DNA of 35,698 bases. It comes from Phycisphaerales bacterium UBA966 (GTDB lineage: Bacteria; Planctomycetota; Phycisphaerae; Phycisphaerales; SM1A02). The stretch spans positions 896 through 36,593 of the forward strand of contig DBCE01000188.1 in the NCBI GenBank assembly GCA_002292895.1. Direction: 5' to 3'. Both the position numbers and the translations under genes were made by a program. Under the pieces are notes generated by a model. It worked only from the letters and a program-made list of their open reading frames with translations. It was not told the DNA's origin and did not search any database. Shown in pieces: positions 14,970 to 25,497 of the stretch (within the stretch, counting starts at the first letter, position 1; each line of letters begins with the position of its first letter).

Positions 14970-16118
14970 TTAGCAACGGCCGAGCAAGGAGTGCGAGCGC
15001 GGAGCGAGGCGCAAGGTGTCGTGTTCGTGGGCCGCGTATCGCCAGTGGGCAAGGGCGGCGATCATGGCGGCGTTGTCAACGCAATATTTCTGAGCCGGTA
15101 AGCGGACATCGATGCCGTGCGTCGTGCCGAACTGTGTCAATTCGGCGCGCAGGTGGCGGTTGGCAGTGACCCCGCCGCCCACGAGGAGCGTTGCGGGGCG
15201 ATCGTTCTCTGCTTCGAGCCTTTCAAGTGCGCGCTTGAGCACGTCCATGACTTGGTTGACCGCGGCTGACTGAAAGCTGGCGGCAAGGTCAGACACGCGC
15301 TGCTCGGTGAGTGGCAGTGGTGGTCGGGGCGCGGGTCGATTGGCAACGGGTGGGATGCCGCGCACTGCGTAGAGCAGGGCGGTCTTCATGCCGCTGAAAC
15401 TAAAATCAAGCGTGCGTTCGGTTGATTGACCGCCTTCGCGGGCGCTGCGCGCAGTCAGCCGTGGGGTAGGGAATCGCATGGCCGCTGGATCGCCCAACGA
15501 ACTGCGCTCGTCCAAGAGTGGCCCGCCTGGGTAGCCGAGTGATAGCAGTGTGGCTGCTTTGTCGAACGCCTCGCCAATGGCGTCGTCGATGGTGCGGCCG
15601 AGGAGTTTCATCGACCGCGGTCCGTCCATGCGAAAGAGATGCGTGTGTCCACCGGAGGCCACCAAGCCAAGCGCTGGCCAACGAACCGGCGGAGCATCCA
15701 GCAGCCCCGCCACCAAGTGCGCGGCAATGTGGTCAATGCCGATCACTGGAATGCCCAACGACCAGGCATATGCCTTTGCCGCCGCATTGCCAACGAGGAG
15801 CGATCCAATCAATCCGGGTCGATTGCCAACAGCAACCGCGCTGACGTGCTTGCCTTGCAGATCCGCGCTTCGCAGCGCCTCGCGAACCACCGGGACGATC
15901 CGTTCCAGATGCGCACGACTGGCAAGCTCCGGCACCACGCCTGCGTAGCGCGCATGAATTTCATGTTGCGTACTCACCACGTTTGAAAGGACGCGGGGCG
16001 CACCATCGCGCCACTCCACAATGCTTGCGGCGGTTTCGTCGCAACTGGTCTCGATACCCAGAATGAGCGTGCCATCAGTGGGCTGGTGCGGCGGATTGTT
16101 CGGCGCGGATGGACTCAC
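14970..16118 (-). CDS. tsaD: tRNA N6-adenosine threonylcarbamoyltransferase TsaD
   Basis: Transfers threonylcarbamoyl from its adenylate onto A37 of ANN-decoding tRNAs, working with TsaB and TsaE. The 382-residue product has the ASKHA-fold start LGIETSCDETAASIV, the conserved HEIHARYAGVVPELASRAH, the metal-binding histidines H130 and H134 in IDHIAAHL, LVASGGHTHLF, and a C-terminal VGGGVTANRHLR and CVDNAAMIA. The usual TxGPGL motif appears as VGNRPGLIGSLLVG. Its ATG overlaps the stop of the preceding protease gene (ATGA), so the two are translationally coupled. An insert near residues 260-275 (Pro-rich) is slightly longer than usual. Confidence 0.95.
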   Translation of the reverse strand: MSPSAPNNPPHQPTDGTLILGIETSCDETAASIVEWRDGAPRVLSNVVSTQHEIHARYAGVVPELASRAHLERIVPVVREALRSADLQGKHVSAVAVGNRPGLIGSLLVGNAAAKAYAWSLGIPVIGIDHIAAHLVAGLLDAPPVRWPALGLVASGGHTHLFRMDGPRSMKLLGRTIDDAIGEAFDKAATLLSLGYPGGPLLDERSSLGDPAAMRFPTPRLTARSAREGGQSTERTLDFSFSGMKTALLYAVRGIPPVANRPAPRPPLPLTEQRVSDLAASFQSAAVNQVMDVLKRALERLEAENDRPATLLVGGGVTANRHLRAELTQFGTTHGIDVRLPAQKYCVDNAAMIAALAHWRYAAHEHDTLRLAPRSHSLLGRC

Positions 16119-17806
16119 TTACCCTCCGGCTCGCGCGCAGGCGTGTATTCCGGGGCAGGAATGGCGCTTGCACCAATACCGGTGCGCAGTGCCGATGGGT
16201 CCTTGACGATCCAGCGGCCGATGACATGGCCATCGCGGTCGCGGAGTTCAACGGCGCCATCGATAAGCGACGCGTCGTTGCCAAGAATCGGATCATCCAC
16301 ACCGGCGCCGCCGCCGCGGAGGGTGCTGATCGCCTGATCTGTCTTATGAAGTTCATCAAGTAATCGCCGGCGGTATTCGATGCTCGATCGCAACTCATCG
16401 TTGCCAGCGCCGACGTCACCGGAGAGGTCGCCGACGACTGGCCATTCCACCATGTCGAGGTAACCCTGTATGGCGTCTACCGCCCCAGCAAGTTGCGGAT
16501 CATGCGCCACGCGAGTGATGGACGCCGACGAACTCCAGATCACTGGTGGCGAAGCAACGGCGCCGCCTGCTTCGCGCAATTGGCGTGCCGCTGCGCGGGC
16601 GATCGATTCTTGCTCTGTCATGGGCACGCGAAACCCCGTGTCTGGTTCAACGCCCCAGCGCGATGCGCCAACGGCGCGATGCGGCGAGGTGCCGCTCGGT
16701 AAGTAATAGCGAGCAGTGGTGATCTTGACCGTGCCGGCGCCGTCAGGAAGTTGCAGCACATCTTGCACACTGCCCTTACCGTAGGAACGGGTGCCGATGA
16801 TCTTGGCGCAGCCGTTGTCGCGCAATGCACCCGCCACTACTTCGCTGGCGCTTGCACTTCCTTGGTTGATGAGCACCACCATCGGAATGTGCAGGTCTTC
16901 CGGTGACGATGTTGCGTCCCACGTTCGACCAGTGTCGCCACGGCCGCGAATACTGACAATCGCCCCTTCGGAGATGAATCGATCCACCACCCCGACAGCA
17001 GCAGTGAGCGAGCCTCCGCCATTGTCACGCAAATCAAGAATGATGCCGGAAACGCCGTCGGCACGAATCCGTGCAAGTGCGGCATCAACTTCTGCAAGCG
17101 TTCGATCATTGAACTGCGCGATCCGAATGTACGCCACGCGCCGGTCCGGATCGATGGTAAAGCGCCAACCGTCCGCGTCGCGGAGTATGCCCTTCACGCT
17201 TGGCGTTTCCACCACACGGCGCGGCACATTGAGCGTTCGTTCATTGCCATCGGCGCGGCGAATCACCAACGCCGCCACGGTGCCGGGCGCGCCCGGAAGG
17301 AGCGACTCCAGCGTGGCAGCGCCGATTCCTTCAGTGGACTTTCCATCAACAGAGAGAATGGTGTCGCCCGCCAAGATGCCCGCTTCCATCGCTGGCGATC
17401 CGTCGATGGCGGTAATCACGATCGGCCGGCCATCGTCAAGGTCCAACTCAACGCCGATACCCACATAGCTTCCCGACAGTTGTCTACGGAATGCGCCCTC
17501 GTCAGCGGGCGGAATGTAAACGGTGTACGGATCGCCAAGCGCTTTGGTCATCGCCTCCATGGCGGCACGCTGCATCGCGGGCGCATCAATTGGATCGACG
17601 TAACTACCCACAAGGAGCGCGCGCAGGTCGATGATTGGATCGAGCCAGCGATAGGCGCCCTCGGTGGCAGGTGGCACGGTGCGCGCGCCATCATCGGTTG
17701 ATTGGGGCATTCCAGCCAGCAACGCGGGCGCCAGAAGCGCGACGAATGCAGCAGAAGCGAGGAACATTGTGAATCGGACCACGCGGCGATGATAGGGGCG
17801 CGCCAT
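16115..17806 (-). CDS. Exported S41 C-terminal processing peptidase
   Basis: Ser/Lys protease predicted to act outside the cytoplasmic membrane. The 563 residues start with a signal peptide or membrane anchor (about 10-32), then a PDZ domain (about 113-200, with YVGIGVEL and GSPAMEAGILAGDTILSVDG) and the S41 catalytic domain. S319 in QGSASASEVVAGAL and K344 in SYGKGSVQ form the Ser/Lys dyad with the usual 25-residue spacing. A C-terminal region of about 180 residues after the catalytic core is not recognised; it includes a charged helical segment near 460-490 that may mediate oligomerisation. Only 22 bases separate its start from the divergent hflX, and AGGA lies close before the ATG. It is coupled to tsaD through ATGA. 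Confidence 0.92.
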   Translation of the reverse strand: MARPYHRRVVRFTMFLASAAFVALLAPALLAGMPQSTDDGARTVPPATEGAYRWLDPIIDLRALLVGSYVDPIDAPAMQRAAMEAMTKALGDPYTVYIPPADEGAFRRQLSGSYVGIGVELDLDDGRPIVITAIDGSPAMEAGILAGDTILSVDGKSTEGIGAATLESLLPGAPGTVAALVIRRADGNERTLNVPRRVVETPSVKGILRDADGWRFTIDPDRRVAYIRIAQFNDRTLAEVDAALARIRADGVSGIILDLRDNGGGSLTAAVGVVDRFISEGAIVSIRGRGDTGRTWDATSSPEDLHIPMVVLINQGSASASEVVAGALRDNGCAKIIGTRSYGKGSVQDVLQLPDGAGTVKITTARYYLPSGTSPHRAVGASRWGVEPDTGFRVPMTEQESIARAAARQLREAGGAVASPPVIWSSSASITRVAHDPQLAGAVDAIQGYLDMVEWPVVGDLSGDVGAGNDELRSSIEYRRRLLDELHKTDQAISTLRGGGAGVDDPILGNDASLIDGAVELRDRDGHVIGRWIVKDPSALRTGIGASAIPAPEYTPAREPEGK

Positions 17807-17813
17807 CCCGTCC

Positions 17814-17819
17814 TACAAT
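17814..17819 (+). promoter_or_regulatory. -10 element of hflX
   Basis: TACAAT ends nine bases before the hflX ATG in the 22-base divergent gap, so the leader would be about three bases. No clear -35 is visible. Confidence 0.45.
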
Positions 17820-17828
17820 CCTTCCCAC

Positions 17829-19256
17829 ATGGAAACAGGACGCCACGCAGAAGTCGACATCCGGGCCGAGCCCGCGATCCTTGTCGGCGTCCGCCTTCGA
17901 GATAATGAAACCACCTTCGACGACTCGCTTGCCGAACTACAGGCATTGGCGGAAACAGCCGGGGTGCGTGTGGTGGGCACCCTTGAACAGCGCCGGGTTG
18001 CGCCGCGCGGCAAGACCTACATTGGCAAGGGCAAGGTGGAAGAACTCTCTGCCATGTGCAAGGAGCTTGGTGCCAAGGTTGTGATCTTTGACAACGAACT
18101 CGCTCCCAGTCAGATTGCTGAACTGGAGAAGGCGCTCGAACTCAAAGTGATCGACCGCAGTGAAGTGATCTTGGACATCTTTGCCAACCGCGCCACTACC
18201 AAGCAAGCGCAACTGCAGGTAGAGATTGCGCAGCTTGAGTACACCGCCCCACGACTCCGCGCCATGTGGTCGCACTTGGGACAGGTCACTGGTGGCGCGC
18301 CCGTGGGTGTTGGTACCCGTGGACCCGGCGAGCAGCAGTTGGAGATCGACCGTCGCATCGTCAAGGCAAAGCTGGACAAACTGCGGCGCGAGCTTGGGGA
18401 GATTGAAGGTCGCCGATCACGCGAAGTAAAGCAACGCCGCGATGAGCACTACACCGCAGCGCTGGTTGGTTACACCAATGCCGGTAAGTCGAGCCTCTTC
18501 AATGCATTGACGCGGGGCGGGGCATATGCCGCTGACAAACTCTTTGCAACACTGGGAACACGCGTTGAAAGTTGGAATCTGGCAGGTGGAAACGCAGCCA
18601 TGCTCTCCGACACCGTTGGTTTCGTGCAGCGTCTTCCCCACCATTTGGTAGCGAGCTTTCGTGCCACGCTTGAAGATGCCATTGCCAGTCATGTGATATT
18701 GATCGTTCTTGATGTTGCGGACCCCAGCGCGCTCATGCAGTATGAGACTGTGCAATCGGTGCTTGATGAGATCGGCGCAGATCAACAGCCGCGCATACTG
18801 CTTCTCAACAAGGCTGATCGATTGCCGCCCACCAGAATTGGCATAGACCCGCGAATCACTGAGTGGATGGAGCGCGTTCCCGGAGCGTTGCCCATTTCTG
18901 CGCTGACCGGTGCAGGGCTCCCGGAGCTCTCCGAGCGGGTGCTTGGGCTGATGAAGGGCGACATTCGTGACTGCACGCTTTCAGTTCCGCTCACCGATGG
19001 ACGTGCGGTGGACTTTGTGGAGAAGCGTGTTCCAGTACTGAGCCGCGATTGGACGGAGGCCTACGTACAACTCAAAGTGCAGATTGGTCGCCGGCAACTG
19101 GAACAACTGCTCTCAAGTGGAGTGCGCATGTTGGTGGATGGAATGCCAGCGCACGAAGGGTTGCGATCGTTGTGGCCCGATGTCAAGATTGATGTTGCAC
19201 CGCGCATTCGTCCCCACGATTCCTATGCGGTTGGTCAAGAAGTCGAAGACGAGTGA
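17829..19256 (+). CDS. hflX: Ribosome-associated GTPase HflX
   Basis: GTPase that binds the large ribosomal subunit and splits or rescues stalled ribosomes, notably after heat stress. The 475-residue product has the N-terminal HflX domain (about 15-130, with GKGKVEEL and VIFDNELAPSQ), the helical linker with GGAPVGVGTRGPGEQQLEIDRR, and a G domain: G1 GYTNAGKSS (214-222), G2 in FATLGTR, G3 DTVGF, G4 NKAD, and SALTGAG near G5. A C-terminal domain of about 80 residues follows. Length and motifs are typical. It converges with the unknown gene at 19292, with a 35-base gap and no obvious terminator. Confidence 0.95.
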   Translation: METGRHAEVDIRAEPAILVGVRLRDNETTFDDSLAELQALAETAGVRVVGTLEQRRVAPRGKTYIGKGKVEELSAMCKELGAKVVIFDNELAPSQIAELEKALELKVIDRSEVILDIFANRATTKQAQLQVEIAQLEYTAPRLRAMWSHLGQVTGGAPVGVGTRGPGEQQLEIDRRIVKAKLDKLRRELGEIEGRRSREVKQRRDEHYTAALVGYTNAGKSSLFNALTRGGAYAADKLFATLGTRVESWNLAGGNAAMLSDTVGFVQRLPHHLVASFRATLEDAIASHVILIVLDVADPSALMQYETVQSVLDEIGADQQPRILLLNKADRLPPTRIGIDPRITEWMERVPGALPISALTGAGLPELSERVLGLMKGDIRDCTLSVPLTDGRAVDFVEKRVPVLSRDWTEAYVQLKVQIGRRQLEQLLSSGVRMLVDGMPAHEGLRSLWPDVKIDVAPRIRPHDSYAVGQEVEDE

Positions 19257-19291
19257 AACCCGCCGTTCAGGCGTAGGTGCCGCCCCGTGGA

Positions 19292-20308
19292 TCACAGTTC
19301 CCGAGTGGCGCCCATCACACGGCTCATGAGTGAAGCCACGGCCCCATCACGAACATGCGGAGTGCCGTGCGGCGCGCGTTCCCAGATATGCGCAGGCGCG
19401 CTGCCATCCACCGGGAACCACGCCACCAACGAACTCATTTCATATTGACCGCGTGCCCAGAATCCGTCCTCGGCACGGCCGTGCGCCACCCGATGTCCGC
19501 GTGGCGGAAATCGATCCCAGCGCTCAATGATGGTTCCGAGCAGCGCAGTTTCGACTGCCTCGTATGCGGCGGATGAATCGCTGGCGATGCAGATGACATT
19601 GACTGCGCCGGGCATGAATTGCGAATACGCCTTGCGAAGTAGCCGCTGAACGCGCGGTATGGCAGCCTCCCAACCCGCATCGACACCGGTTCGAACGGTC
19701 ACGGTGCCTTCCGCGGTTGGTGCCACAATGCGCGCCGCTCCCAACCATGCGCCGTCTTCAGCGCGAACCACCACTTCATCGCCGACGCTTGCTTCACGCA
19801 CGAACGGCTCCAGTGCGTTCCGTAGGGTGAGTAGTTGCGCGTCATTGGCAGTGGGCGACCAACGCACTGCGATGGCGACCGGCCGCTTTATTGCGGAAAG
19901 TTGGCTTAAGACTGCGGGGAGTGGGGTGCTCGACTCCATGGCATGCGGCGCGCCCACGCGTTTGACATGGACCCAGCACTCCACGTTGTTGGAGGCGCGC
20001 ACAAAGAAGTCAGCGTGACGACCGCCCGCAGTTGGTCGTTCGATATCGATCGCGCATCCATCTTCCAACAGTCGACGTGCCAGCACTGCTTCGGCCACCG
20101 TGCTGAGGAATCGATCTTCACGTCCGCTCGGTTCGTCGAGCGCTTCCACGAGGCGGCGAATTTGTCGCCCTGCCACTCGACCGCCGCGGTCAGCGGAGGG
20201 AGGGGTCATCCACGAGAGGATTTCCTCTCGCAGGCGTCGAACATCAATGGGTGAGCCCAAGTCGGGAAGGGTAGCTTCGTTGCGGCCGATGAGCGAAGCG
20301 GGCGTCAT
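19292..20308 (-). CDS. Hypothetical protein with nuclease-like motif
   Basis: No named family is recognised. The 338-residue product is soluble, without signal peptide or membrane segment. Residues 68-118 resemble the core of the PD-(D/E)XK nuclease fold: a helix containing E73 (STVAEAVLARRLLEDG), then D100 in RHADFFVRAS, then a strand ending ECWVHVK (E110, H114, K116), where H114-x-K116 would replace the usual E-x-K. The second half has a strand-rich region ending with a Trp-rich C-terminus. The ATG at 20308 has no strong ribosome-binding site. It lies downstream of tRNA-Phe and its terminator on the same strand and is convergent with hflX, so it likely has its own promoter. A nuclease role is inference from a short pattern only. 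Confidence 0.75.
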   Translation of the reverse strand: MTPASLIGRNEATLPDLGSPIDVRRLREEILSWMTPPSADRGGRVAGRQIRRLVEALDEPSGREDRFLSTVAEAVLARRLLEDGCAIDIERPTAGGRHADFFVRASNNVECWVHVKRVGAPHAMESSTPLPAVLSQLSAIKRPVAIAVRWSPTANDAQLLTLRNALEPFVREASVGDEVVVRAEDGAWLGAARIVAPTAEGTVTVRTGVDAGWEAAIPRVQRLLRKAYSQFMPGAVNVICIASDSSAAYEAVETALLGTIIERWDRFPPRGHRVAHGRAEDGFWARGQYEMSSLVAWFPVDGSAPAHIWERAPHGTPHVRDGAVASLMSRVMGATREL

Positions 20309-20351
20309 GCAATCGCAGGTGCGGCTATCGAAGACCGAGTTTCATCATGCG

Positions 20352-20389
20352 AAACGCCGCCCGATCTAGTCAGGATCGGGCGGCGTTTT
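20352..20389 (-). terminator. Intrinsic terminator after tRNA-Phe
   Basis: A 15-base-pair perfect stem (20352-20366 with 20374-20388) around a 7-base loop begins just past the tRNA-Phe 3' end. On the minus strand the stem ends in TTT; on the plus strand it ends in TTTT, so it may work in both directions. Confidence 0.85.
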
Positions 20390-20392
20390 GAA

Positions 20393-20465
20393 TGGCAACT
20401 CGCGGACTTGAACCGCGGACCCGCGCATCTTCAGTGCGCTGCTCTACCAACTGAGCTAAGTTGCC
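20393..20465 (-). tRNA. tRNA-Phe (GAA)
   Basis: A full cloverleaf folds on the minus strand: acceptor GGCAACT with AGTTGCC, D stem GCTC/GAGC with loop AGTTGGTA, anticodon stem GCGCA/TGCGC with loop CTGAAGA (anticodon GAA), and T stem CGCGG/CCGCG with loop TTCAAGT. The discriminator base is A and CCA is not encoded. Confidence 0.97.
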
Positions 20466-20514
20466 GCGCGCGTTACAACCCAGTGACGGGTCGCTTCGAG
20501 CAGTAATTTGGATG

Positions 20515-21243
20515 TCACCCTCGGAACCCGGGACGCGTTTCGGCGCCCGCGGCCATTTGGGCAGGAATGCGAAGGGTACGCACTTCTTCCACCGTGTCAA
20601 GGCGCTCGGAGGCACTTGCTGCTCGTCCGAGCTCCACTTCGAGGCTCCCCAGGAGCCTTTCAGCCAGCCAATACCGCAGTGGGCGGGTGGCGGCAAAGGT
20701 TCGGAGGTCGGGGGCACGAACGCCGCGCGGGCGGCGGACGGTGGTTCCGGAGCGTCCGCTGCGCGTGCGGGCATCGGTGGTCGGCCCGAGCGTGGAAACG
20801 CGTAGGTCAATCCAGAATCGGCGCGCGAATGCAATTCCGCGCATCGGGTCAAGGCGCGAAGCACAGGCGCGATCGAAGCCAGGTGCCAGTACGGTCTGCA
20901 AGTCGGCCCATGACTGCGCAACACCGCGCGCCAGTGCGGCAGCGTGCACCGCACATTTAATGTTGTCGATAGCGCGCTCTGGTCGCGGCATGCGACCGAG
21001 ACCCGCATTCTCCAAATGCTCAATGACGTCGGAAACGCTCATTCCGTAGCGCACGGCTAATTCGCCTGATTCTGCGAAATACGCCGAGCGAATGCTCGCT
21101 TCAATCGATCCATCTAATCGGCGCGCCGAAGAGCGCTCAGCCATGGTGCATGCACCACCGGCATTGTTCGAACCCCACAACGAGTGCGACTCCCACAGCG
21201 TGCCCGTTGCGTCAGTGGAATTCATTGAACTGTTCACTTTCAT
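20515..21243 (-). CDS. Hypothetical protein
   Basis: I do not recognise this 242-residue product. It has no signal peptide or membrane segment. The N-terminal 45 residues are low in structure (Ser/Asn/Thr/Gly). Residues from about 45 to 150 look helical, with a possible helix-turn-helix pattern around GELAVRYGMSVSDVIEHLENAG. After residue 155 the chain is rich in Arg and Ser (for example RTRSGRSGTTVRRPRG) and then helical again (YWLAERLLGSLEVELGRA). The ATG at 21243 is preceded by AGGAGG with nine bases of spacing, one of the best ribosome-binding sites in the window, which supports both the gene and this start. It is read toward tRNA-Phe, 49 bases away. Confidence 0.7.
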   Translation of the reverse strand: MKVNSSMNSTDATGTLWESHSLWGSNNAGGACTMAERSSARRLDGSIEASIRSAYFAESGELAVRYGMSVSDVIEHLENAGLGRMPRPERAIDNIKCAVHAAALARGVAQSWADLQTVLAPGFDRACASRLDPMRGIAFARRFWIDLRVSTLGPTTDARTRSGRSGTTVRRPRGVRAPDLRTFAATRPLRYWLAERLLGSLEVELGRAASASERLDTVEEVRTLRIPAQMAAGAETRPGFRG

Positions 21244-21380
21244 CGGTGTTCGCCTCCTGCGATTCCGTGGCGAGTGCCGCTGCTTGCATAGCCGCGCTGC
21301 ACTCACGCATTCCTTGCGTGCGCGGAGTGTAGAGCTGTGAAGTGGCGCGTCAATCCGTTTACGCAGAATCCCGGGCGATT

Positions 21381-22178
21381 TCATGCAATACGGACGTTGC
21401 CAAGAAGTGAGCGCCGAAGGTCACGCAAGGCCGGAAACTTATCGCGCCAGCGCAACAACTCATTGCGATCGAGTTCTGCAATAAGCGCTAACTCGCCATC
21501 CCCCGCCTCAGCGATGATCTCTCCGCTCGGCGCCACCACGAACGAGTCGCCGTGGTACGCGGCTTGTGGGTCGTGTCCGATACGGTTGCATGCGATGACA
21601 AATGCTTGGTTCTCGATGGCGCGGGCAACCGCAAGCGCACGCCGATGTACTGCGCGCGCACCCGGCCAATTTGCGCCCACGGTGAACACCTCTGCGCCCG
21701 CAAGTGCTGCAAGGCGAAAGAGTTCGGGAAAGCGGAGGTCATAACAAATGAACGGCGCAACTCGCCATGTACCGTCCGTGAGCGGCACATCAATCACCGA
21801 GATGGTGTCGCCCGGCGCGTAGTGTTGATCCTCACGAGCGGGCGAGAAGAGATGCATCTTCCGATATGTTCCGGCCACGGATCCATCCGGACGGATGATG
21901 CTGGCGGCGTTATGGAGCGCGCCAGTGGTGGCGTCGCGCTCGGCGTGCCCCGATTGCATCCAGACTTGGTGCCGCCGCGCGAGCTGTGCAGTGGCTTCAA
22001 CCGGATCCGGACGCCCGGCAGGGGGCGGATCCATGGTGAAACCGGTGTCCGCCAACTCAGGAAGCAGCACAAAGTCGCCCGCGGAAAGGTTTGCGGACGC
22101 AGCGAGCCGGTCGATGGTGGCCCAGTTGCGTGCGGGGTCCATCCACGCGATGTCAAACTGCAGGGCGGCGATGCGCAT
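21381..22178 (-). CDS. Nitrilase-superfamily amidohydrolase (omega-amidase-like)
   Basis: Carbon-nitrogen hydrolase that probably cleaves a small amide in the cytosol. The 265 residues show the Glu-Lys-Cys triad: E41 in LLPELADTGF, K107 in YRKMHLFSP and C145 in FICYDLRFPELFR. The phrases KMHLFSP and ICYDLRFPE match the branch containing omega-amidase and YafV/Nit2-like enzymes better than nitrilases or NAD synthetase domains, so alpha-ketoglutaramate or a similar substrate is plausible but not proven. I start at 22178 (MRIAALQFD), where the fold normally begins; an in-frame ATG at 22190 adds four residues and is nearly as likely. Its neighbours, two tRNA genes and an unknown gene, do not indicate a pathway. 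Confidence 0.88.
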   Translation of the reverse strand: MRIAALQFDIAWMDPARNWATIDRLAASANLSAGDFVLLPELADTGFTMDPPPAGRPDPVEATAQLARRHQVWMQSGHAERDATTGALHNAASIIRPDGSVAGTYRKMHLFSPAREDQHYAPGDTISVIDVPLTDGTWRVAPFICYDLRFPELFRLAALAGAEVFTVGANWPGARAVHRRALAVARAIENQAFVIACNRIGHDPQAAYHGDSFVVAPSGEIIAEAGDGELALIAELDRNELLRWRDKFPALRDLRRSLLGNVRIA

Positions 22179-22245
22179 GGCGCGCACCATAGCGGTTCCC
22201 GCGCGATCAGCGCCGCACCGTGCCCCACAAGCGCCCAGTTGCTCC

Positions 22246-22284
22246 AAAAACAAACCACCCCCGCATAAGAACGGGGATGGTTTG
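22246..22284 (-). terminator. Intrinsic terminator after tRNA-His
   Basis: A 13-base-pair stem with one mismatch (22251-22263 with 22272-22284) and an 8-base loop is followed on the minus strand by TTTTT (22250-22246). It sits eight bases beyond the tRNA-His 3' end. Confidence 0.9.
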
Positions 22285-22291
22285 ATGAACG

Positions 22292-22365
22292 GGCGACCGA
22301 CGGGATTTGAACCCGCGACTTTCAGGATCACAACCCGATGCTCTACCAACTGAGCTACGGCCGCC
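22292..22365 (-). tRNA. tRNA-His (GTG)
   Basis: On the minus strand the acceptor GCGGCCG pairs with CGGTCGC, the D stem is GCTC/GAGC, the anticodon loop is TTGTGAT (anticodon GTG), and the T stem is GCGGG/CCCGT. An extra 5' G at 22365 faces the discriminator C at 22292, the identity feature of histidine tRNA. CCA is not encoded. Confidence 0.97.
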
Positions 22366-22496
22366 GTAGTGAAGGGAAATCATGGTATCCGGACGAGGAA
22401 GGGGGGTCAATCCCCTCGGATTCCGAGCAACGAACCGGGCGACCAAGTCGGTATCCTTCGCCCTTTACGCTCCCCTTTTAGGAAAGCACTTCACCC

Positions 22497-24089
<1,593 letters not shown>

Positions 24090-24111
24090 CCGGCCCGAGG
24101 TACCTCAGACC

Positions 24112-25371
24112 ATGGCAACCATGCAAGCGACCGCGCACGCTGTCACGGATGTTGGCTTTGCGGACATCGTTGCAGCTCGCCAACGTATCGCGGGCGGGGT
24201 GTTGGTCACGCCGTGCGTTGAAAGCCCGGCGCTTTCAGCCATCACCGGCGCACAGATATTTTGCAAATTGGAGTACCAGCAACGCGCGGGCAGCTTTAAG
24301 GAGCGTGGGGCGTGCAACGCCTTGCTCCTTCTGAGTGCCGAAGAGCGATCGCGTGGCGTGATTGCAGCAAGTGCAGGCAATCATGCGCTGGCATTGGCAT
24401 TGCATGGCAAGCGTCTTGGCATTCCAGTGACCGTGGTCATGCCAATGCATGCGCCGTTGGTGAAGCAGCGGCGGTGTCGTGAGTTGGGCGCGCGCGTTCT
24501 GAATCACGGCGACAACATTGCAGAGGCACGAAGCCGCGCAGATCTGTTGGTGGCTGATGAACGTCTGACGTACATCAACGGATTTAACGACGCGGCGATC
24601 GTTGCAGGGCAGGGTACTGTTGGCCTGGAAATTCTTGAGCAAGTTCATGACCTTGATGCCATCGTGGTACCGATCGGTGGTGCGGGTTTGATTGCTGGTA
24701 TCGCCTTGGCAACCAAAGAACTGGCGCCACGCGTGAAGATTGTTGGTGTTGAACCATCCCGATGCGCAAGTTTCGCTGCGGCCATGGCTGCGGGCAAGCC
24801 GGTGCGCGTTTCGTCCGTAGCCACACTCGCTGACGGCCTTGCAGTTCCGGAAGTCGGTGCCCGTAGCTTTGAGATTGCACGAACGCGCGTCGATGAGTGG
24901 GTGGCGGTTGATGAGAACGCCATCGCACTTGCCATTCTGCGCTTGGCGGAGTTGGAGAAGGGGGTCGTAGAGGGCGCTGGTGCGGCGCCGCTGGCAGCAT
25001 TCCTGGCGGGCAAACTGGATTCACTGAAGGGCAAACGCGTCGCGTTGGTTCTTTGTGGAGGCAATATTGATCCGTTGGTGTTCAGCCGCGTCATTGAGCA
25101 GGGGCTTGCTGTTGATGGTCGGCTTGTGAAATTCTCGGCGGTGATTAGCGATCGTCCCGGTGGATTGGCTGATCTTGCTGGAACCCTTGCGAAGTGCGGT
25201 GCAAGTGTTCAAGACATCGTTCATGAACGCACGTTCGGCGAAGCCGATGTCTCTACCGTGACGGTGCAATGCATTGTTGAAGTCCGGGACCGTAGCCATG
25301 CGCAGGAGCTGTTTGAGGCCCTGCACGCGCGCGGGGTCCGTATTACCTCCCGCAGCGCCCCGGCGGAGTGA
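24112..25371 (+). CDS. ilvA: Threonine ammonia-lyase with C-terminal ACT domain
   Basis: PLP enzyme that deaminates threonine to 2-oxobutanoate, the first step toward isoleucine. The 419-residue product has the PLP lysine K63 in AGSFKERGA, the substrate loop SAGNHA, the phosphate-binding GGAGLIAG and the C-terminal LVLCGGNID. Residues from about 335 form an ACT domain (KFSAVISDRPGGLADLAGTL), the regulatory arrangement of the shorter ilvA/tdcB-like enzymes with one ACT domain, which may bind isoleucine or valine. ATG at 24112 or 24121 are both possible; a weak GAGG precedes the first. The nearest branched-chain gene in the window is ilvC, about 23 kb away. Confidence 0.92.
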   Translation: MATMQATAHAVTDVGFADIVAARQRIAGGVLVTPCVESPALSAITGAQIFCKLEYQQRAGSFKERGACNALLLLSAEERSRGVIAASAGNHALALALHGKRLGIPVTVVMPMHAPLVKQRRCRELGARVLNHGDNIAEARSRADLLVADERLTYINGFNDAAIVAGQGTVGLEILEQVHDLDAIVVPIGGAGLIAGIALATKELAPRVKIVGVEPSRCASFAAAMAAGKPVRVSSVATLADGLAVPEVGARSFEIARTRVDEWVAVDENAIALAILRLAELEKGVVEGAGAAPLAAFLAGKLDSLKGKRVALVLCGGNIDPLVFSRVIEQGLAVDGRLVKFSAVISDRPGGLADLAGTLAKCGASVQDIVHERTFGEADVSTVTVQCIVEVRDRSHAQELFEALHARGVRITSRSAPAE

Positions 25372-25497
25372 ATTTCTTCAAAAATCCGGTGATGTGAACT
25401 TCAGACGGTGGTCCGGCGCGCCGATCCATGCGGTGGCGCAGCGTCCACCTCTGGATGCGGTGCCACCTATCGCGCTTTAAGGAGCATTGAGAATCAC

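Noticed and set aside
14842..15101. Small plus-strand frame after recA
   Set aside because: It runs through the long hairpin at 14871-14908 and into the tsaD 3' end, has no ribosome-binding site and no recognisable product.
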